Below, one piece after another: positions 54,169 through 64,000 of a stretch of DNA of 64,000 bases. Below the pieces are notes generated by a model, which saw nothing but the letters and a program-made list of their open reading frames with translations, ran no database searches and was not told the DNA's origin. Origin of the DNA: Sanderia malayensis (lineage: Eukaryota; Cnidaria; Scyphozoa; Semaeostomeae; Pelagiidae); assembly GCA_013076295.1 (NCBI GenBank), contig RQOL01000616.1, positions 4,802,392 through 4,866,391 on the forward strand, read 5' to 3'. A program made the translations under genes and the position numbers. How positions within the stretch are numbered: position 1 is the first letter of the stretch; each line of letters opens with the position of its first letter.

Positions 54169-57100
54169 GTAAGTTTCTTTTCACTATTAAACATTAGATA
54201 CTATTTTGAATAAAAATTCAACGTTTTGCTGTGTTGCGTTGGCATGGCGTGGTAAAGTGCGTGGCTTCAATGCAACGTGACATTTTCTATTATCGGCGTA
54301 TAAAAATACTCCTCATTATGCCCTATTTCATATCAGTTTAATCGTCAATGGTAAAATTTAGCGTCGAATAGACAGAACCTTTTTGAGTTATTTAATTTCG
54401 TGTTGCTTTTCTGTCTTTTCGACGCTTTCGTAATGACCACTTCACTCAAATTGCCGTTTTGAAGTTTGTTTTGGTTTCGCCAAGGACACATTAGGCCGGG
54501 ATATTACAGGCTCAAGAAGCACTTAAAGTAAAATGAAAACCAAACCAAGGTAACACTGAAGTTATATCGACAAAGCTTCATGCCCAAATCCTCTCTACAT
54601 GACACATTTTCCTACCGGGGGCTGTTTGAATCAGTGCCCCGTCCTAAAAAAGATGCCCCCAAGTTATGATTATAGTTCCCCTGTGTTATGATGATCATGA
54701 CGTCATCGGATTTTAACGCTTTCGCCAATTAAAGTACACAGGACACTGGGGTGCATGGAGATGTCCGAGTTAAGTGTCAAGGGTGTCCGCTGAAACTGAG
54801 TGTCTTTTGATAGTTTTCGATTTTATACGATGACTCAAATTCCCACTAATTGAATTTCATCTGTGATTATATTAGCCCAATTATTATTAATTATTGAAAT
54901 GCCATTGGTGCTTTGGCGTGGGTAAGAGTTGTTCCCAAACCACAAAAGGCGCGTCTTTGATTTTGTGCTGTTTTTATTGCTTTGCCGTATCATCCGACAG
55001 ACCACCCCACCCAAATGCTTCAAATGCCACTTTGTGTTTTATTTTTGCGTAGTATGGCCACCTTATCTCAAACAAGTTTTGTTTGCATTTATTGCAACGT
55101 TTTGCAGCTGTGATAATGGGGAATATATTTCACTTGAAGCACACAAACATGCAACAGCGCCCCCATCGCTATTTTTGTTGATTCGTTTGGAGAAAATTAT
55201 GCATTTTTAAGTCTACATACAATGCTTTTAATTACCAAGTCACCATTCCTTGTTGCATTTCAAAATATCAAATTTTCAACTTTATCTATACCCGGCTGTA
55301 CTGCATGGTAATGATATTTTCAAATAGCAATCTTTCAACTCTCTTCCGATATTTGAAATATTGTTACCTGGATATAATATATAAATGAAAGTTTTTTGTT
55401 TTGCAATGGATTTGAAGATCGATAGGAATGATAATAGCCCGCTTATTGCACCGTCTTTCGTCCTAATTACATTTATCTTCCTGATTTTATTACAATTAGT
55501 GTCAAGTTCTTTTCCAGGCATTCTCGTTGCCTGGCAAGGTTGATATTGTACCAGTTGTCTTTTATTCTGTTTGGGGTTATTACTGTGGGATTCTTATCCG
55601 TTTCGGGGAAAAAGTACGTCTTGAAATTGATGTATACGTACATTCTTCACGATTTTAATTTTGTTAAAATTAAACGACGACGAATGCCTTGCTTGCTTAT
55701 TTATTTTAGAACTCAGTGAAATTATTTCTCTCGAGGCCAAACTGTTAACTTCGCTTGCATGGCTCGCATAAAGTGAGACATATTTTCTAATGAATTGTCA
55801 ATGCCCTCCTCAAACCCAAACGCTACAATTGGATTTCCTGAAGCTTGACTTCTAATCCATCCATGTTTTCAATCAACTGAAGTCTTTGCAACAATTTCTT
55901 ACAGTTTTTACTGTCACAAACATAAGGTTTCGTGGTCTACCCAAAAGGAAAGACTATTCATCAGTCCATTTTAATCATAAAACATCCATGAATTAACGTT
56001 CACTCAACTCTTTTGCAACAATTGTCAAAATTATATCTATACAAAGAAATAAGTATGCATTGTTCTCTGAAGTGTTCCTTCTCGCACATGCGAAATGTTC
56101 ATAAATCTAATGCATGTTACTGATTTTCATCTGTTATGATCAAGTTACGTCCTGTTTGTTTAATCTGTGAGAAAACGCGAGTGAGTAATTATTTTCCCAA
56201 AAACCACACATTCACCTGTTCTTTGAGTTTGTGACAAGCACAAATCAGTGTTCTCATTTATAGCTACTTCAATGATGGCAATATAAAATGATATTAGTTC
56301 ATATACGTTTTAATGCGAGCAATATAGCTGGTAACAAGAGACTCTAATAGTCTCTCACAACAAAGGTTATTTTGAACAGTGTTTGCAATATCAGGGTAAG
56401 TTATAACTATCGATAATATAATATATTTCAAAGTACAATGTGTGTGTTTTTAATTGTTAATTTTTATTTTTCTCGTATGACGAGTTTGTTTAAAACTCTC
56501 TCCTTCAGTCAGCACCATTTAACTTCTTGCAGTTTGGTATCTTTGTATTGTACTCATTATCATTTGATATTCTGATATTCTAAGAAGCAGAACTTCTTAT
56601 CATGTCACAAGTCGAAATGTATCACATTTGTCGGCCATTTTTGCTTCGTCAAACTTTATTTCATTTATATTTTGCCTTGATAAAACCACACAAGTCCTTG
56701 TTTACGACTTGAGTATTGTTTGCCTTTCAACTATTTCTATTTAAAGCCTGTTTAAGCGAAAACAAATTTAATGCACAAGCTCGAACTTACACACAAATTC
56801 TCGAACAACAAAGGGCTTGACGTATTTTACGGGACCATTGTTTTCGTGTCCTTCACACACACAATAACAGACCAGCGTCTGATCTTACTGCTGATCTTTT
56901 TGTATACAATGCTGTTCGTAGATTTCATAGAATCGTTTTCGATAACCTTCTATCGGCAATGTAAAGACTTCTGATAAGGATCACGACAATGTGATTATTA
57001 TTATAACTGCAGTTTTGATAAGAGAGACAAGTTGTTTCTTTGACTTGGCCTAATTTATACATAATATATGGCTTTGTTATACCTTTACCCATGCTTGTTC

Positions 57101-59762
57101 ATCGTCGTTGGCATTGTGATAATTATTAATTTTTAGTCATGTTGTTTACTGTTTTCCGCAAATTCCGTCCAATCCATATGAGTCATTATTTTCACAAAAT
57201 AATTCCCTATTGAAACGCTACAAACACCACGTGACCCACAATCAGATAAAACGTTTTGGCCGCGGGAAAGCCACCACAGACAGACAAGTTCGACCCAGCA
57301 GAAAGCGCGTACCTTGACTATAGTCGAAACATTGCAAGAAATTCATGACACTCTTTGTAAATCCTGATATTAATAAGGATCATATTTTATTTGAAAACGA
57401 AAAGCATGTGAAACCACCAATGTATTTAGTGGTAAGAAATGTTTAAAGATTTATTTTGTGGAGTTTTCTCTCTTGTATATGTTTTATAATATTTCCTGGA
57501 TGATCGTCTTGGTTTTTCTCTGGGGTTAAGTAGTTTTTACTTGAAAGGTGTTAAGCTGCGACATTACAAAAGGTCACGATGTATTGTACTAGAGTTCCAT
57601 GCGTATTGTCTCTCTTGTGATGTATTGGCACAAACTGAACTGAACTGGCCATAATTGACGATCCCACTTTTTTCACATGTGCTAACTCTATGCAGTAGTC
57701 TAGTCGTACCATTTTCGTTGTTTTAATTTTCTGGAGGAATAAATGCCTCTTCTTTTCCCTTTTTTATTTTAATTGTCTTCGGTAACGTAAGCACTTAATC
57801 CTATTTGAAAGGGCAGGTCTGTTTTCATGATTCACGCAGTTCTGTCTCTTTTTTCTTTTAATTATATAATACCAATGGCAATGCAAACATGTTAAAAACA
57901 CGTGAGATGACCTAACTCTTCAAACCTTTTTTCCTCTTGCTTTAGCTTTGTTCTTGATATTTCGATGCTATCTTATGATCCCCGCTTATTGTTGGCTGTC
58001 ATGACATTTCTATAATTCAATATTTTTCGAAGGAAGTTGTTTTGAAAAGCTAATCAATCTAAATTGCCATCCATTAACCATTAGTGATATTTATATTTGC
58101 TTAGGATTGCCAAAGTAATGTGCTGAGTAAAGTAAAGAAAAGTAAAGTAAAACTTTAATAAAGGAAATTAAGTAGAGTTAAGTAACAGGGTGAAGCATTC
58201 AACTTTCAGGTTTTGTCCCATGGAATTTGTCCTTTTTTCCTGGAATAACTTGAAACACAATCCTGAACTTCAACAATGCAATTATCTACTCTCGTCTTTT
58301 GTTCCAAAATGCCATCCCTTTGATTAACCTACATAATCGATTCTTTTAGCATTTCTTCAAAACTCAAACCACGATTTTTTTGCAAACTTTTCTGCATGCT
58401 ATTAATAACGGAATACAACAACATATAGTAACAGAAAACAAATGAATACCGTTATTCATTTGTTTTCTGTCACCTGAAACCTGTTACATTTGAGTCATCT
58501 ATGAAATGAGCAAACTTCGAAAATCTGAAACCATCCCACCTCCGCATTCTGGTTTCCGTTTTAATTCTCCACGTAATCTTGGTGCTGTCAAATGCACCCC
58601 TATTTAACCATCCGTTGATTCACGATTTATTTGAGCTGAACCATATATAGAATATATTTTAACAGTTCAATTCATCGCACTATTTATAGGTTCATACGCA
58701 TCTATTTCAAGACATGTTGGTATATCTATAAATCCCTCTATCTTTGGGCTATTTTTTGTATATTTACTCGATGCAAATGAAATATTAAGTCTGGTTTTGA
58801 TGCAGGGGTGTCCTATTCAGAACAATAGATGTATTGAATTTCGCTCTTTTTTCCATCGGTTTCAACTTTTCAGACAAAGGGCCCTGCGTGGGATGTTCAA
58901 ATTTTCCCATTCCATTTGCAATCCATCCCCACGCCCCACGTACTTCGTATTTTGCAGAGCATTGACACTGGACCCTCAAACCTATAGGAGTGGAACATTC
59001 GGAATGCCTGCTGAATAACCTAACAAACAACAAACATTGTAAACAAGAATTCTGTTCTTAGAAACGGCCGATTGAACTGCTTTGAATTGACTTTTCTGTG
59101 GGAAAATATTTCCTTTATTTCATTTCGAGTAAATTCATTTCAGAAACAGAATAGTTGATTGTTTGAATGTAAAACACGTGGTTATTGGGGTTTTCGTTTT
59201 CCAACCTGGTTAATTGTCTGACTTTGTATTATACAGCCCAGTGTATACAGCCGTACTATGCCTTTTCATTGTTTAGATTCCTCCGCATCCCTTGTTTTGT
59301 GACATTAAGCCACACTGTTACAATCCTATCTCAGTCATTACCATGGCACCGACTTCGTTCTGACCAATCTGTTCACATTCTCAGTCACTTTGTGTATGAC
59401 CTGGCAGCAACTCGAGTTAGTTTTATCCGAAAAGCACATCACAGTTTGTGCCTTGTCTCTCATAATTCTGATGACGTTAATGCACATATCTATTACATTA
59501 CAAGCTTGAGAATATAACTTTGGGAGTCTTACAATTTCGTTGAGGATTCGTGGCTGTTGTTGCCACATTATGTTTTGCAGAAGTTCAATCTATGTGAAAT
59601 TAAACTGTGTGGATATGTATGACAAGGAATTATCGCAGAATTTATTTGTATGCTACACGAAACTTTATTGCTGTAAATTATGTCTTTGCGCAAATAGCAT
59701 TTAAACAGAACCTAGCATCATATAGCAACAACTGTGCACAGAGAGAGATAGCTATTAACAGT
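54169..59762 (+). other. Putative first intron of the PDZ gene, no exons seen
   Basis: AT-rich sequence without supported coding exons on either strand. It contains AAAGT-type repeats (58120-58180) and a perfect hairpin at 58431-58470. Open frames up to 110 codons show no family resemblance. Confidence 0.4.
58431..58470. repeat. Perfect 18-bp hairpin
   Basis: ACAGAAAACAAATGAATA and its exact inverse are separated by a 4-base loop (CCGT). Confidence 0.75.
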
Positions 59763-60240
59763 TGTCAGAAATCGTCCTTTCGTTGACCTAACTTCTGACT
59801 TCCCGTTAGATTGTAAACTCGAATAAAATAGACTTTGGTGACTTTAGGAGACTGTATTTGTTTAATCGTGTGACATGAGTTCGTTCCAATGAAGATCCAT
59901 CTACACTGGAGCTTAGAATGTTATAACTGCTAAATTTACTCTAAACGGTTTCTTTTATAGCTCTAAAGAGTGTGTATATTTACTGCGTGACATCATACAA
60001 GTTACATCATGTTACGCATTTGGCTCTGTATTGCTTAGTAACAACATGCATGCAGCTAAATATTGACACCTACGTACGGTACACTCTGACAACAAAATAC
60101 AACAAAACAGACGTTATTTTTAGCCTAAACGTAATCAGCTTACATAATCGACGAAATTAAACAATGACAAAATATAAATGTAAATGCGATTGAGAGGTGT
60201 CTAGTCTGAGTCGATCAATAGTGGATTTATTCATCACACA
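59763..60240 (-). repeat. 3' LTR of the Bel/Pao element (inferred limits)
   Basis: Directly downstream of the polymerase frame a purine-rich tract (GGGGGTGG on the minus strand, 60241-60250) is followed by TGTGTGATGA, the expected LTR start. An end of the form CTGACA at 59763 gives TGT...ACA termini and a length of 478 bp. A TATA-like CTATAAAAGA lies inside near 59950. The second LTR is outside the window, so the limits are inferred. Confidence 0.5.
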
Positions 60241-60295
60241 CCACCCCCAAATCAAAGTTAGATTTGATTTTCTTCTTCTTGAATCTGAGTTGCTT

Positions 60296-63200
60296 TCATG
60301 AGACTCTTTGCTTCGATAGCGGCTTTTCTTTGTGGCCTTGAATCACATGCTGTCTCTTTTGTTTTATTCTTTCCTTGAGTCTTCTTATCATTTGAATCTG
60401 CTTGAAGTTCCAATGGGTACAAGTTCTGAACAGGTCGATCGATTTCATAGTCTTGCCTCTTGTAGTTGTCTTTAGAGTAACTCCTCTCTCTACGCCATCT
60501 TTACCGCGGATTATGTCAATAACCTTTCCCAGCTTCCACTTGTTTCTTGGTAGATTTTCATCCTTTACCAGTACAATATCTCCAACTGCTATTTTGTTGT
60601 ACCCTCCTTGATTGATCTTGTGGTGTTCCTTAGACTTGTTAAATATTCTCGTGACCATCGTTTCCAGCATTTTTCTCTGCACTTTTGAAGATACCGTAGT
60701 CTTTCTTGCTGGGATCTTGTCTTCATCGCTGAATATTTCTTCATCTCTGATTGGCTTGATTCGTCTGCCATGTATCAAGTGATTTGGAGTCAATACTTCA
60801 TCTTCCAATTGATCGGTTTGGTAGGTCAGTGGTCTGTTATTTAAACAGAACTCAATGTCCAACAGAACCTCTTGTAATTCGCTGACGGTAAGATTTGCAA
60901 GACCGAGGGTTTTCCTGAAGGTATTCTTCACCATCCCGACCATTCTTTCGAAAAAACCTCCCCACCAGGGGGATCTTGAGAGATTGAACCTCCAGTTAAT
61001 CTTCTGTTCTTGCAACAAGTCTTGCATCCTCTCATTGTTGACTATTGCTTGAAGCCATCTTGCAGTCGCTTGAAACGTTTTGGCGTTGTCTGAGACGATT
61101 AACTGTGGTGTTCCTCTTCGTGCTATCAATGCCTTTAGGCTTTTTCTGAACGTTTTTGCTGACAGATCCTCCACGAGTTCAATATGTATTGCTCTCGATG
61201 TTGCACAAGTGAAAAGAGTGATGTATGTCTTCTTCTGTCTCTTTCCTTCCTTGCAGTAGAAAGGACCGGCAAAGTCAACTCCTGTGGTTAGGAATGCATG
61301 GCCAGGTGTCACTCTGAAGTCTGGAACTGGTGCAGTTGTTGGCTGTTTGTAAGGCTTTACACTGTAGCGTTTACAATGGTTGCAAGAGCTGATGATCCTT
61401 TTCACTTCCTGTCGACCTTTAGGCACCCAGAATCTGCTTCTCAGCTCTGCCAGCGTAGTAGCCACCCCCATATGCAACACTCTTCGATGAGAATCGATAA
61501 CCAGAAGGCTGGTAAGGTGATGCTGCTTTGGAACATATATTGGCTGTTGGTCTTCCTGCTGTTGGAACCTGCCAAAACATCTTAGTATTCCGTTTCTGTC
61601 TTCCTTGAGGCCAAGCTGGTTTATTTGCTCGGCTGTTGGACGATGCTGTTGCTGAACACTCTTAACCCAAACTTCTTCTGCTTTCTTGATCTCTTCTACG
61701 GTTAGAGTTTCATGTTTCTCCAGTGATCTTCTCCTTATCTTGTTGATAAAGCGAAGCACCCATGCTGTTACTCTGAACAGTTTCATTCCGCAATTGTATC
61801 GTTTAGGATCCATGCAGCAACTGATTCCAAGTTTCACTTCTGTTGTTGCGATAACCACAGTAGCTAGTCTCATTTCTCCCTTTACTTCTTCACTTGCTAG
61901 TGCTTGAGGCTGCATCGGCCAGTCTTCTCTTTGTGTGAGCCATGTTGGTCCATTCCACCACTTTCCGCAATGTTGTAGTTTGACTGCAGTCATTCCTCGG
62001 GTCCCCATGTCGGCAGGATTGTCTTCTGTCGGGCAGTACATCCATTTCACGTCAGCAGCTAGAATCTGGTCAACTCTTTTACGAACGAACTGTTTCCATT
62101 CGCCTTTGTTTTCCAGCCAGCAGAGTACAGTTTGGCTATCCAGCCATCCATAGGTCTGTGTTACTTCAACTTTCAGTGCTGCTTTCACGTTCTGGATCAA
62201 TTTGGTTAGCATCTGAGCCCCAATCAGTTCGAGTCTTGGCACTGACGTATTGGGTTTGGCTACTCTTGCTTTGGCTGTCAGCTGTTTCACATACGTTCCA
62301 GTCGATTGTGTTATCTTCAGGTAGATCACTGCACAGCATGCTGCTATACTTGAATCTGCAAAGCCATGCATTTCAATGCTTGCTATTCTTTCTTCTGGAT
62401 ATGCGATCAAACATCTATCGAAGGTGAGAACTGGATGCTCTTTCAGGCTCGTCAACCATTTTCTCCACCTTTTAAGTAAGTCTTCTGCAATTTGTGCATC
62501 CCATCCCAGTTTCCGCATACATACTTCATGGTAGATAATCTTGCCCAATATGGTGACGGGACTTGCACCTCCGATTGGATCATAGATGGCTGCCACGATT
62601 CTTAGAACTCCTCGTTGTGTTGGTTCGTGTTCCATTGCTGCGAGTTTCTCAAGGCTGACACCCATTACATCGGTTTCTTGATTCCAAATAACACCTAGCA
62701 CTTTATCGTTTGCATTCTTTGTGCTAGTGTTAGTAGATGCTGTTGCGTTTGCATTCTCTTCACCAACCCTCTGCGCTACGTTCGTTTCATCTCGTAATTC
62801 TGGTATGTTAGACTTCCATTTTCTCATGTTGAAATGTCCATCCTTGAATCTGTCGATCAGTTTCCCTTTCAATGTGCTGACTTCTTCTGCATTAGCTCCT
62901 CCGCAGGCCATATCATCCACGTATAGGCCTTTCGTGACACAGTCTACAAATTCAGGGTCTTCATGCTTGTAATTCTCCATATGGTATCTGATAGTGGCTC
63001 CAAGTAGAAAAGGACTGGGACCTGAACCAAAGATCACTCTTGTGAACCGCAATTCTTGTATTTCTGCGTTTTCTTTGGGTAGATCTGTAGGCCAGAGAAA
63101 TCTCATCGCATCACGATCTTCTTTGTCGACTTTGATCTGCAAGAATGCTTGTTGAATGTCTCCAAGTAGTGCCACTGGATACATCCGGAACCTGATCAAG

Positions 63201-64000
63201 ATGTCGTATAAAAGGGGCTGCAGAGGTGGTCCAATGTGGAGACAATCATTCATAGACTTGTCATACTTGCGCTCTTTGGCTGAACAATCGTAAACAATTC
63301 TCAACTTCGTAGTCTCGGCTTCTCTTCGAATCACTGCATGGTGTGGGATATAGTGAACATGCTTGCCATCTGGTTGTTCTGGTACAGGCTCTACTATCCC
63401 ATCTTTGATTTGCTGCTGAATGACGTCATCGTATGTTCTCAAGTCTTCTGGTGATTTCTTCAACTTCTTCAATTGCCCCGCCAATCTTCCTTGGCACATC
63501 TGCTTGTTGTTTGGCAGGAAGAAATTTCCCTTTTTCCAAGGGAGCTTCACGGAGTATCTGCCATCCTCGTCTCTCGTTATGTTGTCTTTGAATTCTTCGA
63601 AAACATCTTCACTGCCATCTTTAATACCAAGAACGTCCAAGTCATAGAGCTGTTTGAATTCTTCATTGACAGATTTCGGCTGTTCGATCATCAGATTTGC
63701 TACTGTGTGTTCATCATTCGACTGCTGGTCTTGAATCGTTCCCATGAGCGTCCATCCTAATATGGTTTCTTCAGCCATTGGCTCGTTGTTGTTTCCCTTT
63801 ATCATGTGTCCGGTTCTGATATGCGCATAGTCTTTTACCCCAAGTATGGCGTGAATCTCCAGGTTGTCTTCTTGGGATACATCTGAAAACCATATTCCGT
63901 TTAGGTGGGCGAACTTCTCTCTCTGCCTCTCTGGATGAGCATTTGGAACCGATGTCAGCATGTAGAGGTCCAATTCTGCAAATTCTGTCGAAAATCTGTT
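60296..64000 (-). mobile_element. pol: Bel/Pao LTR retrotransposon polyprotein (3' part)
   Basis: One uninterrupted frame runs from the window edge to a TGA at 60296, over 1230 residues. In order it shows the end of an A17-type protease region, a Pao-type reverse transcriptase with the catalytic box YVDD near residue 352 of the visible part, an RNase H region (GFADSSIAACC, then YGWLDSQT), an H2C2 zinc finger (HRRVLHMG, then CNHCKRY), an integrase core with the acidic triad in GVDFAGPF, VSDNAK and GGFFERMVG, and a DUF5641 tail (GDIVLVKDENLPRNKWKLGK). This order defines Bel/Pao elements. The lack of stops suggests a young, possibly still active copy. The gag part and 5' LTR lie outside the window. 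It is read against the PDZ gene. Confidence 0.95.

Overview
This window is nuclear DNA from an animal. It is AT-rich, its genes are cut into many short exons with canonical splice signals, and it holds full animal orthologues: RUVBL1/Pontin, a fibroblast growth factor, WWC/KIBRA, EFCAB11, IK/RED and dCMP deaminase. It also carries snRNA genes, several small inverted-repeat DNA transposons and a Bel/Pao LTR retrotransposon. Intron density and the KIBRA and FGF structures suggest a slowly evolving invertebrate such as an anthozoan cnidarian; that placement is an inference, not something a sequence motif proves.

Layout. 1-942: 3' end of an unrecognised lysine/glutamate-rich gene (+). 1275-1430: tRNA-like SINE head followed by a strong hairpin. 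2053-2195 and 4757-4899: two identical U4 snRNA genes (+), one just upstream of RUVBL1 and one inside its intron 8. 2587-7336: RUVBL1 (+, 16 exons, 455 aa, two GC-AG introns). 7337-14040: no gene seen, only repeats. 14087-26047: an FGF (+) whose first coding exon appears to lie 9.2 kb upstream of the rest. 26048-31417: mostly non-coding, with mirrored purine/pyrimidine tracts and a possible small minus-strand gene end. 31418-45675: WWC/KIBRA (-, 21 exons, 1103 aa). 46697-47215: EFCAB11 (-, single exon). 47749-52486: IK/RED (+, 23 exons, 532 aa, one AT-AC U12-type intron). 52618-53685: dCMP deaminase (-, 3 exons). 54034-54168: first exon of a PDZ protein (+); its remainder is not in view. 59763-64000: 3' part of a Bel/Pao retrotransposon (-), with its 3' LTR.

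The genes do not form one pathway. Three arrangements are worth noting: EFCAB11/IK and DCTD/PDZ are head-to-head pairs with 533 and 348 bp shared promoter regions, each holding a GC-rich NRF1-like palindrome, and IK/DCTD are tail to tail 131 bp apart. RNA splicing recurs as a theme: two U4 genes, the spliceosomal protein IK, and a minor-spliceosome intron within IK. I did not find a new multi-gene system. The best leads are the U4 pair with its conserved upstream block, the AT-AC intron, and the distant FGF signal-peptide exon. Exon models were made by eye from splice signals and protein similarity; RUVBL1, WWC, IK, DCTD and FGF all close in frame over their full length.
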